A program made the position numbers and the translations under genes. A model generated the notes under the pieces. The model did not search any database, had not been told where the DNA came from, and worked only from the letters and a program-made list of their open reading frames with translations. Shown in pieces: positions 1 through 12,892 of a DNA stretch of 64,000 bases. Source of the DNA: Vesta saturnalis. Taxonomy: Eukaryota; Arthropoda; Insecta; Coleoptera; Lampyridae. The stretch spans positions 714,501 to 778,500 of the forward strand of contig JARFJB010001664.1 of NCBI GenBank assembly GCA_036346205.1, read 5' to 3'. Numbering within the stretch: the stretch's first letter is position 1; every line of letters starts with the position of its first letter.

Positions 1-451
1 ATTATATAAATTTATTTAAATTGATTAAATAAAGTGATCCAAACTTATTTTCTTTAATTACGAATTAAATCCATTAAAGGGTAGTAGATGGCAAAATTAT
101 TTTATTTTGATACTGACCTGTGTTCCTTTAAATAAAAATTTTACCAAAAACGAAATGATTTCATGGTCTAATTCATATTATTTAAAATGAAAAAGAATAA
201 ATCAATTAATTTACAAAACGGTGTTAGTTTTAATTGTTTTGTTTTGAACTCCCTAATTATATTTGGTTCAAATTAATTTTGAATGTACTTGGTTATTTCC
301 TTTAAAAAAGGTTCTGATTGTTACTTTAATTCAAATGTGTATTAGGAGAACAGTAAACTTAAATAAATCTTTGATTTGTTAATTCATCTAACGTTTTAAC
401 ATTTTTTTTTTGGAAAAAAAACTTCACATTCAAAATAGATAATAGATTAAT

Positions 452-453
<2 letters not shown>

Positions 454-501
<48 letters not shown>

Positions 502-523
502 ACGTTCAAAAGTAATAAACTGG

Positions 524-572
<49 letters not shown>
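454..572. repeat. Pair of (TA)n microsatellites, copy 1
   Basis: Two pure TA arrays (454-498 and 527-572) are separated by a short spacer containing gtaataaactgg. The same pair with the same spacer occurs in copy 2 at 13435-13566, so the pair predates the duplication. Confidence 0.95.
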
Positions 573-577
<5 letters not shown>

Positions 578-992
578 ATTATGCAAATCATTAATGCCCT
601 AAATATATTAAATTTCTTGACAATGTATCAAATCTACCGGTTTTTTAAATTCCAACTCAATGGTAATTGTGATAAATATCATGAATACCAGTAGAATAGA
701 GGCATTTTTGGTGTTAAAAAAGATATTTTTCGTTACACTATGGCGAAGAAAATTTACAATATTTATATTTACAATTAAAAAGTCAATAAATGGTTATTTT
801 AAGTAATTTTATTCCCTGAACGAAATTTGAATAAATTGAATGTTTTGAAAAAATACAAATTTATTGAACTTGAAAAACATAAAAACAAACTGCAGTTAAA
901 AAAGAAAATTAATTCTAGAGAAAAAAAACAGTTTTCAAATGTTAAATGCTATTACTAAATTATTAAATATTTTAAGTTTACTTATTTAAGCA

Positions 993-2218
993 TTAACTGT
1001 TATGACATTAAATTAAAAGTTTACCACATTTTTTCATTTGTTTCAATTCATTGTTTAAAAACATTGTATTGACATAAAATTTAGATCTGGAAAGCAAAAT
1101 AAAATTTTCTTGACAAATTGGATTTGACTTTTTAAATGAAATCTTCCTTGTTTGTTCTAACTGATTTTCATTTTGATGAAATTACCGTTAATAAACTTCA
1201 TCACTCCTTGTTGTAAACTGGTATTCGTAGTTTCACTGTATCACCAATTTACCAGCAGGAATTTAAGATTTGAAACTTTCAACATTTCTTTGTTGTGATT
1301 CTAAACCTTCTTTCTTCATTCTATGTTTTCTTGCTCTTTTATAAAATTCTTGGAAAACCGTGATTCATTCTTTTAGACTTAAAATTAACTTCAGATGGAT
1401 CATTTTGAGATAATTTTGTCCATATAAAACATTTTCTATTTCGCTATTGGTGTTTTAAAGCATTAAACTGTTTATTTAATGTTGGTCTTTATTTAAGATG
1501 TTCAAGTCATTGACAGAAGACGTTTCAAAAATTTCGTCCCAAACATTACATCATAAGGAGAATTGATGCCTTTATGAAATTTCTATTTTCATAAGTTAAA
1601 AATTTCGGACCATTTACTGGTGTCATTGCTTTAACCCTTTAAATTTCCTGGTTTGCACGTTCAAGAACCTTTCTGGATGTTTTTCCCACAATTTTCAGAG
1701 GTACCTCAAATTTTCCAGGATTTTGTTTAAACTCACGATTGTCACTTTACATTGGGGCTCCAAATAAGTAAAATTCAATTGATATGCAATCCCTGCACGT
1801 TTGATTTTAGCAACTGTGAACTGCGTCTGGTCTTGATAAAAATAGAACTTAATGTATTTCTGGCTGCGACTCCATGTCAATTGTTCACCTGGCATCTTGA
1901 GTTCATCTTTGAAAGACCATAGGAACAAAAGTCTTTTTTATACCTTGGTTTTTTTTGACAACTTTCAAAATTTAAGTAAATCATGCTTCCTTTAAATGTC
2001 TTTTATTAACATGGAGCTGTCTTTACTTACAAAATAAAGTATTTCAACATTTACTTTCATTACATCGTATCTTTTTTACCAGTCTTTGATAATTTTTTTT
2101 TACTTTTTTAACACTATTCACTTTTTTAACAAATCATCATATCTTTCTTTCGTCAGAAAACCATTTTGTTTATTATTAACATAATATTCACTAATTTAAT
2201 TAAAATAAAAGAAGCCAT
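993..2218 (-). pseudogene. KRBA2-like integrase gene, heavily damaged copy 1
   Basis: This is the counterpart of 14071-15575. The longest readable piece (1695-1928) still shows the integrase-like words PGEQLTWSRSQKYIKFYFYQ and KIKRAGIAYQL, but dropped bases and codons break the frame throughout. The segment encoding the integrase catalytic Asp/Asn-Gly box and the downstream VERANQ box is mostly lost. The C-terminal cysteine cluster visible in copy 2 near 14105-14195 is replaced at 1018-1082 by unrelated AT-rich sequence. It is a pseudogene unless the consensus is wrong. The assignment rests on its colinearity with copy 2. Confidence 0.7.
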
Positions 2219-2309
2219 TTTCAATTTTTATAAAATAAGGATACAAGAAATCAATCAGAACCACTACTCAAATCACCTTGGTTGTTTAGAAGCCAACATT
2301 GCGCAATGA

Positions 2310-2706
2310 ACGAATTTTAAATTTAATACAAGAATGATATATTTCAGAACAATACGTAAATGAGATAAAATTTACATAAATTGTTTAGTTTTCTTGAGAA
2401 TAACAAGAAAATATGAGTTTTAAGTTTGTATGCCTTTTTAATGTAATTGAACTATTTTTCATATCTAAACGTATTATCCATAAAACCAAATTTTTTTCAA
2501 GCAAAGCAGGAACATTATTAGATTTTAGATCTACAAATTGGGCAAGGTTACAATACAATTTTAAAAAAGTATAATATTACTCTTTATTTATTTAAATCAT
2601 ACTTTAATTGTTTGTTAAACTTTTTAGACTATAGTCTAAATGCTTTCATGATACTTATAAGAAAAAAGGGAACATCGTATCATACCTAGATGGAACAGGT
2701 ATAATT
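2310..2706 (-). pseudogene. Non-LTR retrotransposon RT, C-terminal part (copy 1), cut by gypsy insertion
   Basis: This is the copy-1 equivalent of 15690-16164: the region after the catalytic Asp-Asp box of a non-LTR reverse transcriptase, read on the minus strand. It ends exactly at the gypsy 5' LTR (2707). No frame longer than about 60 codons survives. The identification depends on alignment with the better copy. Confidence 0.6.
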
Positions 2707-4896
2707 TGTCAGGGTATTTTGAACACCCTGTATACGTATTGGGTAATTTTGTTTGTAGTCTTATGTAAGTTAGATTCCGTAAACAATATTTTTTTGTCAA
2801 TTAGTTTTATAGTAAATTTGTTTTAACGTGTAACGACCTTTAGGGATGGGGTGTATGGTGAGCTTTAGATTCTTTGTTTGTGAAATTATTATTGAATTTA
2901 GGTTGTTTTTCCTTATTATTTTCGTTTATTGAATTTGATTAACGTTTATTTGTAAATAGTTTTAAATTTAAATAAGGTTTATTTCGTTTGATTTCCGAAA
3001 AATATAATAGAAAATTAAGTTTAAAATAAATAATTAGGTTTATCTGTTGATGTCATGTCGCGACAAAAGCGCTTAATATTGTCCGATTATTAGGTTTTTT
3101 TTGATTTATAGAGATTGCCCTTATTGTTCGTACTTTAAGGTAAACATACAGAGGCTGTACAGGATATTTTGCTGACGTTTAGTTTTTGAAAATTTACCGA
3201 GTCCTTACGGACGAAAACGAATTTGGTATTGGGGTACTAAATTTCCCCTTCCGTTTTTTAATTGGTGGAATTAAATAGATAAGATTTTTTTAGTAGGGGA
3301 TTAAAAAATCCAAAATGGAAATTTTAATAATTTTTTGAATCTAAACGATCACGCTTTCGAGTAGTTTATTGCCGTTGTGTTACGCTTTGGGGTGGTTTAG
3401 AACGTTGATATTTTACCTTGTGGTGTTTAACGAACGTACTTTTTGTGTAGTAAGGGTAGTTTAACTATTCTGAAGATAACCTGTGAAAGGGATTTATTAA
3501 AATTGTTCATCACCAAAGGTTATACCTAGTGCCGATTTCGGTTTTACGTAAATTACCTGGAGGACATCTCGTGTTTTTTAGTGCTCGATGGACTTTTTGG
3601 TTTATATCGCCTTTGCGGATTTATTTAAAATCATCGTTCTTTATTTAAGTAAAGCGTGTTAAAGATAAAAAACTTTCGCAATATATAAAAATATTATATT
3701 ATATAAATATATATATATATTTTTTATAAAAAAAATTTAAAAAATTATTAAGTTATGGAAAATTAAAATTATTTGAACATTAAAAGAATTTAATTTTGAA
3801 ATCATTAACTTTTAACGAGATTAAATTAAGAAATTGTTGTTATAAAGAAATAGTCAACATTTATCATCATTTGCCGGACCGGGAGTTTCCATTCCGTTAT
3901 AACCGATCACCTGGTTATCTATCGTTGTAACACAGGGAGGTGTATCTAGACCGTAAGGTAATATAAATTGTTTTTATTGAAAATTTTAAGATTTTTGTGT
4001 TTGAATTATTTTATTTGTTGATGAAGGTTAAAGCGGGTTGTGTATCGTTTTTTTGTTAAGTAAGTTGTTTTTTAAATTTAATTAGGAATTAATTATAGTT
4101 TTAACGCTCCGCCTTCACACTTTTTTTTTTTATTTTATTAGTAAAGGGCAATGACCCTATTGTGTTGTGGTATATATAATCCACGGTTTATTTATATTTA
4201 GGTTAAACGATTTAGACGGCGTAAGCAGATTCTGATCAGACATCCTGTCGCCTAATAAGCCTTTTGTTTTTTTGTATACATTTATCGTATGTTTATATTT
4301 ATCCTTTTTTATTTTATTATAGCTTTGTTTTGTTTTATAAATGTGTTTTATTCTGTGGAAACCCTTTTGTTCATAAGTTTTTTTTGCAAATTTACCGTAA
4401 TTTAGTTTAACGTAACGAAGTTAGTTTTTTTTTATTGAGTAATAACGTTCTTAATATTTAGTGTTTTATTTGATTTTTTTTTTGTTTTGATTATTATTAA
4501 GCCAAATTATTTACACTGAGGTGTAGTAACGTAATTTTATTGAGTGTTATCACGCTTTTATTTGACAAGCGTGCAGTGTTTTGAAGCCCTATTTCAGGTT
4601 TTTTTTGAGTTTGTAGCACACCTGGGATTGATTACAATAGGTAAGCGCATGTTTTTGGATGTTTAGACACGCTATGTACTCGTAATTTTGGCACGACAAC
4701 CCTTATTTTGCTATCAAATATCCTGGCGCCCTTAACCGAACCGATTTTGACTTCATCCCCTATTTTGACTGACGTACGATTTATTATTCTGGATGTGCAA
4801 AATTATTAACATCAATCCACACCCATACGCTGACTAGTCGAGGCAAAAGGCCAATTTATCTGTAATCCCGTTCTACCACCCGTTTATACCGTTACA
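2707..4896 (+). repeat. Gypsy element copy 1, 5' LTR
   Basis: The LTR begins TGTCAGGG and ends CCGTTACA (TG...CA), 2190 bp. It matches the 5' LTR at 16165-18513 and the 3' LTRs at 10321 and 23941. Bases 2957-3147 are present here and in the other 5' LTR but missing from both 3' LTRs. An imperfect TA/AT-rich tract lies near 3682-3725. LTRs of more than 2 kb are long for the Ty3/gypsy group. Confidence 0.92.
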
Positions 4897-4904
4897 GGTA
4901 AAGT

Positions 4905-4923
4905 TGGCGCTTCAACGTGGGAC
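4905..4923 (+). other. Gypsy primer-binding site, copy 1
   Basis: TGGCGCTTCAACGTGGGAC starts eight bases after the LTR end. Its TGGCGC start and GGGAC end have the form of a tRNA-primed minus-strand initiation site, closest in style to tRNA-Lys sites. The exact tRNA was not tested. The same site is at 18522-18540. Confidence 0.65.
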
Positions 4924-5047
4924 ATTTAGGTGGTTTTTTCGTAATTTTTTTTTTGGTGACATCTTAGGATAGTATTTCAGTATTTTCCGCTTCAGGATTA
5001 TTTTATTGTTGAATTAAGTTTTTTTATATACGTATCGAAAGATTAAA

Positions 5048-6330
5048 ATGGGTTATAAAATTAATGTAGATAGGCTTACACCTAGTGAGGTAAGATATGA
5101 GATAGCGGTTAGAGGTGGTGATCTATCGTTAGGGTAACTGCGTTACGTGCTTTGTTACGGAATATTTTGAGTGAGGAAAGTAGTGGTAAAATTTCATCAC
5201 GTCCCGATTATCCTTTCGATTTTGAAACAGATAAGAGTGCTATTGAGGAAACGAAATTGGAATTAGAAAATTATTAAGGAAGTCAAAATTAATCCGTCCA
5301 CAAAATTTTAACGACCATAGAAACCAAGCTCAAATATTTGTTAGGTAGAGTTAATAATTCAATTCGAAAACCGATATCGATGTTAAGATTAAAGAAAGTT
5401 TGTTTGTTGAAATTGCGGTAGCTCAGTCTACATACGAAATTTTGGATAAACGAGTAGTTTCAAAAAGTTCACCTTTGGAAATAGTAAGCAGTGTTTCGAA
5501 TAATGAGATCAAAATTAAAACAGATATTTCAGTACCGATTAGTAATTTAAATTTAAGTACATCACCTGTTAGGAATGTAGTTTAAAAGTACACCGGTTTG
5601 CAAATGGAATTTATCATTTTCGGAGATACTAAATCCTTATCGTTGTTTTTTTGGAACGGATTTCAGAATTACAGATTTCACGTAGAGTTGATGACGCGCA
5701 ATTATTTTCGGAATGTTTAGATTTATTTACGGGTAACGCTTTGATTTACGTTCGTTCCGTTAGAAGGGAAGTTAGGACTTGGGTGAGTTGGTGGAATTGT
5801 TGAAAATTCAATTCCAGCCAATAGATTATGACGATAGATTATTAGATGAGATTAAGCGTCGTACTCAGGGTACGGACGAGCCGGGAATTTATATCCTGTT
5901 ATGCGGACTTTATTTTCGCGTTTAAACGAAACTTTGTCGGAGGAAAGCAATTACGTATTTTGCGGAAAAATATCGCGCCTTCTTATCAGGCACAATTAGG
6001 TTAACGGAGTTACTCGATTAACAATTAATTAAATATGGAAGACTTATCGAAGAAAGGGTTCAAGCAATGAATAGTTATGTACCGCCTAGTCGGAAACGCT
6101 CCGATCTAGAAGTAGATTTAGCGTACGTGGGAGAAACCCACCGGTTGTCACGATCAAGAATAAGGAAGTACCGATACAGGAAGTAAAGATAACGCCGAGT
6201 AGAGTTGAGGGTAGATCGGTTGGAATTGTCAGAAGACCGGACATCTGCGTCGTTGTAAGGAACCATTAGAAATCGTTATTGTTATTTGGAAAGAAGGATT
6301 TTACGGTAAAGAATTTTAAGTGTTCGAATT
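5048..6330 (+). pseudogene. Gypsy gag, copy 1 (frameshifted)
   Basis: The first ATG after the primer-binding site opens with MGYKINVDRLTPSEVRYEI, a start typical of insect Ty3/gypsy Gag. The frame breaks after about 23 codons and then several times more. Pieces of the capsid-like region are readable around 5690-6060 (decayed relatives of LFTGNALIYVRSVRRE), and remnants of CCHC zinc knuckles lie near 6225-6320. Gag would form the particle and bind RNA through the knuckles. Copy 2 at 18664 reads further in the same frames. Confidence 0.8.
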
Positions 6331-6479
6331 CGGGAAACGGATCACGGAGACAATAAAGAGCCGCGTTTGTCTTCCAAGATTACATTAAGTCGGCAGTTTA
6401 TTTAATAGTTTAAGAGTCAAGGATGAAGTTACTTTTCAAGAATAAAGTTTTTTGGATTACGTTTTGATTTAAAGATTCA

Positions 6480-9370
6480 GATGAGACCATTTGTCACGGT
6501 AAATTTTTCAAGAGTTATTGGTATTTTGGAAGTGGATCTACGAAGACCATCATTAAAGAAAGGGATGGAAAAATTAAGTCAATTGGGAGTAAATTAAATA
6601 AGAATTTACGTCAACCTGTGTTTGGCTAACGGTCAATCAGTGGAGTATGGTCACCAGTGTTCCGATCGAAATTAAGGAAAATTATTACGATTAACGTCAT
6701 TGTTTTTGGAGATACCGCATCATTGATATTAGTCGATTTTGAAACGACGAATTTTGTTCCGGACTTAAGAAAGAGTGGAAATTTGAAAATGAAAACTATT
6801 AATGCTATGGAAGATAGAGCCAAAGATTTGCTGTTTACATCTGAATGGAGGACAATTAACTTGGATGGAGTAGTGGACAGTTATTTCAACATTGAAGGCA
6901 AGGAATTGGATGTAAACTTTAGTAACACAAAATTAAGACAGTAGTGAACCAAAAGCAACGATATTATCGGGTCACCGTTTATTCAGCAACAAATAGATCT
7001 CGAGTTGGAAAGATGTTGAAGATGGATGTGAAAAATCTAATAGCGCTTTAAGTCCGATACTACTAGTAAAGAAGAAGGATGGAAGTTATAGGTTTTGCGT
7101 GGATTTTCGAAAAGTAAAAAAGTTACCGGAGAGATGCATATCCGTTACCGTACGTTTCAGCAATTTTAGACCGTTTACGTGACGCAAAATACATATCGTC
7201 TTGGACATTAAGTCAGCTTTTGGAGATACCATGGCTGAAGATTCAAAGCAATATACCGCATTTACAGTACCCAATCGGGGTTTGTTTCAATTGCTTTCCG
7301 TTTGGACTCGCCCCAGTTGGAAGATTTATGACCGAGTTTTGGGACCAGAATTAGAACCTATGTTTTCGTTATTTGATGAACATTATTTACACCTACTTTG
7401 AGAACAACGAGGTTTTACAAAAGTTTTGCGATTCAGTGAAGCTGGTCTTACGTTAGGAAGAGATAAATGTTTTTAATCCAGTCAGATATTTGGGTTTTGG
7501 TTAACGATGGGTTATCGGTTGACCCAAAAAGGTAACGCCATTTTGATTCCAACACCAAAGAGTCCAACGGGGAAGCGATTATCGGCATAGCGAGTTGGTA
7601 TCGTCGTTTTATAAAAATTTTGACCATTATTGCCCTTAACGAATTATTAAAGAATTTGCAAATTTAATTGGGATGAAGATTGTGACAAAGCTTTGAAACT
7701 ATTAAGGATTGTTTGGTTACCGCACCCATATTATCGTGTCCAGATTTTTCGCTACCGTTTTTGCAAACTGACGCTTCAGATTATGGATTGGTTCAGGTTA
7801 CGCAGACTTTGATGGAAAGAACGAGTGATATGTTACAATAGTAGATCATTGACGAAGAAGAAAGTTTTCGACTACCGAAAAGAATGTTTAGCCGTACTTT
7901 GGTCAGTGAGAATTACGTCCATATTTGGGGAGCAGAATTTACGGTTATTACCGATCACGCATCGTTAGTTTGGTTACATAATTTAAAGGAACCTACCGGT
8001 CGATTAGCGCGTTGGGCTATACGCCTTCAGCAGTATAGTTTGAAATATTCATCGTAAAGGAAAGGATCATGTCGTACCGGATACATTATCGCGTTCCGTA
8101 CCAGTTATTGACGCACTTGGACGAGTAAACCCGATTTGACTTACCAGACGAGACTATAGTAGGAGACGAAGAAAAGGAAGTAGAAGATGTAAAAGATGAC
8201 GATAAGTGGTTGACACGGATGAAGAAGAATGTTAGGCAAGAACCGTACCCGCAATGGCGGATAGAAAAGGAAAGTTATTGAAGCATGCGAAGTGTAGTTA
8301 TCCGAAGTTGAGAAACGATGAGGAACAGTGGAGAGTTGTAGTGCCGAAGGAGAACGCTCCCAGATATTATCGCAGTGTCATGATGACCCTAGAGCAGGAC
8401 ATGCAGGTATTTTAAGACTTATGAAGAATTTCACGACAGTATTATTGGCCGAATTAAAGGCAGACGTGGTACGTTACGTTCGACATTGTGAGATTTTATT
8501 TAAATAAACCGGAACAGAAGAAACCCCGGCCTTTGGCAAAACATCCCGTTATCGACAAGCCCTGGCAAATGATTGCCACGGATATTAGGACCGTTACCGA
8601 GATCATCTCGAGGTTATTCATTGTTTTAGTAGTTGCCGATTATTTTTCGAAATTTGTCTTTTCTTCCCGTTACGTGCCGCTACCGCTAGTGTAGTTAAGA
8701 ATATCGAAAAAATGTTTTTTTATGTTTAGTACCGTTATACGTTTGTGTGACAATGGATCACAATTTAGGAGTAAAGAATTTCAGAAAATGGTTACGTCTT
8801 ATAACGCCAAAATTATATTAACGCAAATTACCATCCTCAGGCTAATCCATCAGAACGTGTTAATAGAGTTATGAAGACAATGTTAGCGTCGTATATTGAA
8901 GATAATCAACGTAATTGGGATAAGTATTTGCGCAAGTTGCCTGTGCCATTCGCACAGCAACTCATGAATTACCGGCCTGGCCTTATTTCGCGAACTTTGG
9001 GAGAAATGATCATAGACGGATCCAGCAGGGTATACCGACGAACAGTACCGATCTAGAAATTAAATTTTGCCGACAGAACACCGTTGTTAGAGAGAAGTGA
9101 AATTTTCGCGTGTTTATAACGATATTAAGAAAAGACTTAATGCCGCGTATATTAAGAGTAAACAAAATTATGATTTACGTAGACGTTTAGCAAATTTTGA
9201 AGTAGGGATACCGTGTGGCGGAAAAATTATGTTTTTCGGACGCGTCTCGTTATTTGCCGCAAGTTAGCGCCAAAATTTATCGGTCCATTTTATATTAAGA
9301 AAGGTTTCGTATCAGACTTACGAACTTCTGATGCTTCAGGAATTTCGAAGGAGTGTGGAATCTAAAGATC
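6480..9370 (+). pseudogene. Gypsy pol, copy 1 (PR-RT-RNase H-IN, many frameshifts)
   Basis: Domains follow Ty3/gypsy order. The protease region shows GSGST-type text near 6530, with Gly where the catalytic Asp of D(S/T)G is expected. RT fragments include ILVDFETTNFVPDLRK (6720-6780) and RFCVDFRKV (about 7090). RNase H is around 7760-8100 and has LVWLHNLKEPTGRLARW. Integrase fragments are near 8490-8690 (KHPVIDKPWQMIATDI) and 8871-9056 (MKTMLASYIEDNQRNWDKYL). Stops and frameshifts fall in every domain, so no enzyme can be made from this sequence as written. No env-like frame follows. Confidence 0.85.
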
Positions 9371-9409
9371 TTAAGCCAAATCCTAATGTCGATTAAGTCC
9401 TCTTGGACG

Positions 9410-10320
9410 TTTTCTTGTAGGGACGGAGTAAGAATTTTCCTACAGCAGATGCCACTGCTTGTCGTAAGAGGCGACTAATCAAAGGCGTAGCGAGTTTGGT
9501 TGGAGGTGTTGCGATTTTGGGTCTTGCGTATTTTGGAATAACGGAAAGCGGGGATCTCGTGAACCGTGGCCCGGCCTCTTCCGTATGCCTCGACGCGGAG
9601 TTTCAGTGCACCAGCCAAACGCGTGTTCCGTTGTTGCACCTGGTGTTTTCGGATCCTTAGCGGATCATTTTGGGTTTGTCGTTTATCGTGGATTTGATCC
9701 AATTTTTTGTCTTTCGACTTTGACTTATTTTACCGAACGTGACTGTGGAAGTTTGTTTTTGTGCCAAGGAGGCAGAACTCGAGTTCGGGGAGGAGGGAAC
9801 CACCCTCTTGCCGCCTCGAGGACGCGTTTGTTGAGTTTGTGGAGTTTTGAAGTTGGTGGAGTTTTGTGAAGTTTGTGAGTTTTGTTGACTTTGTGGAGTT
9901 GTCGAGCTTTAGTTTCGATGTTTTATATACAGTTTATACCGGTTCCCACCCTCTGCCTGTCAAAAGGTTGGTTTCGTCGTCCGTTTTGTGTAATGTAGTT
10001 GAATTTTTTACCGGATTTTCATTTGCGCCTCTGTTGGTGGTTCGCTTCACGGACCCCAAAGTTTAAAGTTTTTTATAACTTTGTTTTGGTTTTTATAGTC
10101 CCAACTAGTGGTGTGTGGAGCGGTAGCACATCACTAGCTTTTGAGGGTGTTGAGGGTCTTTCCTGACCAGCCCACCGCATTTTCCGTACTTCTTCGCATT
10201 TAGTTTGTGGGAGTTAACGTTTGTAGTTAGTGTTAGTTTTGTTTTTGTTCCTGGCGTAGGTTGCCTGTAGAGTTAAGTTGTTTTCGGATATATTTTCCGA
10301 AGGAAAATATTTTAAGGGAG
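9410..10320 (+). other. Gypsy 3' non-coding tail, copy 1
   Basis: About 900 bp lie between the end of integrase and the 3' LTR. The stretch is clearly richer in GC than the rest of the element and matches 23030-23940. It contains the block around 9430-9480 (agatgccactgcttgtcgta) and a purine tract aagggag (10314-10320) immediately before the 3' LTR, the expected position of the polypurine tract. Frames here are short and differ between the copies, so I read it as untranslated. Confidence 0.6.
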
Positions 10321-11112
10321 TGTCAGGGTATTTTGAACACCCTGTATACGTATTGGGTAATTTTGTTTGTAGTCTTATTATTAGTTAGATTCCGTATACA
10401 ATTTTTTTTTTTGTCAAATTATGTTTTATAGTAAATTTGTTTTAACGTGTGTAACGACCTTTAGGGATGGAGGGTATGGTGAGCTTTAGATTCGTTGTTT
10501 GTTTATTATTGAAAATTTAGGTTGTTTTTCCATTATTTTCGTTTATTGAAATGATTAACGCTTATTTGTAAAAGTACAGACGCTTAAGGATATTTTTGAC
10601 GTTTGTTTTGAAAATTTACCAGTCCTTACGGACGAAAACGAATTTGGTATTGGGGTTAAATTTTCCCTTCCGTTTTTTAATTGGTGGAATTAAAGTAGAT
10701 AAGATTTTTTTAAGAGGGATTAAAAAAATCCAAAATGGTTTTAATAATTTTTGAAGTCTAAGACAGATCACGCTTTAGTAGTTGTACGTTGCCGCTTGTG
10801 TTACGCTTTAAGGGGGGTTTAGAACGTTGATATTTTGAACCTTGGTGTTTAAGAACGTACTTTTTGTGTAAGGGTGTTTAACTATTCCTGAAGAAACCTG
10901 TGACAAAGGGATTTATTAAAATTTTCATCACCAAAGGTTATACCTAGTGCCGATTTCGGTTTACGTAAATTACCTGGAGGACATCTTCGTGTTTTCTTAG
11001 TGCGTCGATGGACCTTGGTTTATATCGCCTTTGCGGTTTATTTAAAATCATCGTTCTTGAGTGCCACTTTTATCGTAAAGGTGTTAAAGATAAAGAAACT
11101 TTAAATATATAT

Positions 11113-11156
<44 letters not shown>

Positions 11157-11529
11157 ATAAAATTAAAATTTAAGTTAAAACAAATTTTAAATTGTTTAAA
11201 ATTAAAATTATTTAAAGAACATTAAAAGCTAAAAGTTATCAACAATTTTGAACACTCCATTAACCTTTTTAACGAGATTAAATTAAGAAATTGTTCGTGT
11301 ATAACAGAATATCAGTCAACATTTTATCATCATTTGCCGGACCAGGGGTTTCCATTCCGTTATAACCGATCACCAGTCGTATCTATCGTTGTAACACAAG
11401 GAGGTGCTATCTAGACCTGTAAGGTAATATAATTTGTTTTATTGAAAAAATTTTAAGATTTTGTGTCTCGAATTATTTTATTTGTTGATGAAGGTTTGAA
11501 AGGGTTGTGTTTTTTTTGTGTTAACGTAA
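10321..11529 (+). repeat. Gypsy 3' LTR, copy 1, truncated
   Basis: It starts TGTCAGGG right after the purine tract and matches the other LTRs, but ends at 11529 after about 1.2 kb instead of 2.1-2.3 kb. The remaining 3' half of the LTR is absent. It shares with the copy-2 3' LTR the loss of about 217 bp (junction near 10569-10575). A (TA)n tract is at 11104-11158. Confidence 0.88.
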
Positions 11530-12892
11530 ATATAATGAGATTACAGTCAAATTACTTATACATTTATTAATGGAATGTGAACCTGCAATATCGCAAGGAT
11601 TCACTTTTGTTAATGCCATTTTTTTAATTATTTAGGTTGTAGTTGAAAGTTATTGTCTTTTACGCAATCCCAAATAAATCTGAACCATAGTTCCTCTTTA
11701 AATCTTATAGTCGTAACAAAACTCATAAAAATAGTAAGTTAGTTGGTTAAATTACCAAATTCCACTCCTACTTTAACGTGGTCATCAATTCAGTACAAGA
11801 CATATATTTGAATTATGATAACATAAAGAAACAAAATGTTGCAATTTTACAGCTACCATTAATTGAAATCAATGTTGAACATTTAATTATTAAATTTAAA
11901 TGCCGCTAATCTTTTAAAATAATTTGTAAGCTTGTTCCGGTGGTTGCGAGTTAAGCCTGACGTCAACGCACACCAATACAAAAATGAAGACTCGTTTGGA
12001 AAAAATTTATTCAAACTGAATTATAAGTTACGGTCTTCATTTTTTTTACGGTACCACTCCTGGGCGGATTGCAGATATCGGGTTCTCCGTTCCAAGGGTG
12101 GAAACGGGTTAAAATGTTTCAGGCGTCACCCAAATATCAGCTAACGTTCAGGCGGTCTTTGGCTCCAATTTTCAACCTGCATGTCTTCCAAAGGGCTGAT
12201 CGGGAGGATAATTAAGGGTTTTCCGGCAGTGGCAGAGGTTTCTAAAACAGAAATAATTCGGGAGGATGTCGGATACGGCAGCTGGTCACAGGTCCTCTTT
12301 TACAAACAGGATCCTTCACCAATGACTGATGATCGAAGTAATTATTCTTAATAAATGCGAGCTCTCCCAATATAATTAAAATTCAGCGCTTAAAATTTAA
12401 ATATGCGGTTATCAATAGCAAGGCAAATTTTACTACAAGTATTAAAACAAATTAAATACTTTTAAAGTTAATTGTGGAGTGAGTATCTATCAAGTTAAAG
12501 TTATATAAACAATTTACAACTACTATGCAACTTTATACTCTCAAATAAATTCAGGTTTGAACTGTAAGATAAAAAGAATCATAAAAGATACGGGAAAGCC
12601 CCAATAACGTATGTAATGTCAGGGCGGTCGCAGTGTCTTGTCGAAATTTCATCTATGCTCAGCCAACGTCGGAATTATTTTAATTAAATTAAATTAACTT
12701 TGATTAGATGCTTGTTTGACATTAAATTATTGGTTATTAAATACATCATTGATATAAAATTTACCACTTTCACCTAAAATATACTTATTTTATATAATGG
12801 TTTAATTAATAACTACGGACGTTGGACATTGAACAGTTTATTTTACACAATAAATCATTAAATGCCATTAGAGTTGGACCTATTTGGTTAAC
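11530..12892. other. Unique spacer between the two duplication copies
   Basis: About 1.36 kb joins the cut 3' LTR of copy 1 to the start of copy 2. Most of it is AT-rich; 11935-12330 is richer in GC, with a 70-codon open stretch (11932-12144) that I do not recognise on either strand. No transposon motif, tRNA or inverted repeat was recognised. If the duplication is a true tandem one, the same sequence should lie just left of position 1. Confidence 0.5.

Larger units (their letters stand above)
1..11529. repeat. Tandem segmental duplication, copy 1
   Basis: The whole stretch aligns in the same orientation with about 12893-25140. It carries the same order: two (TA)n arrays, KRBA2-like gene, non-LTR RT C-terminus, gypsy 5' LTR, internal region, 3' LTR. 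Copy 1 is shorter. The part before the 5' LTR is 2706 bp here and about 3270 bp in copy 2, through many losses of one to a few bases and some larger ones. Homology stops inside the 3' LTR at the shared word gttaacgtaa (ends 11529 and 25140). The left end lies outside the window. A noisy assembly consensus or a collapsed haplotype would look the same. Confidence 0.9.

Noticed and set aside
9585..10066. Plus-strand frames of 66-94 codons after gypsy integrase, considered as env
   Set aside because: No signal peptide, fusion or transmembrane pattern consistent between copies; frames differ in copy 2.
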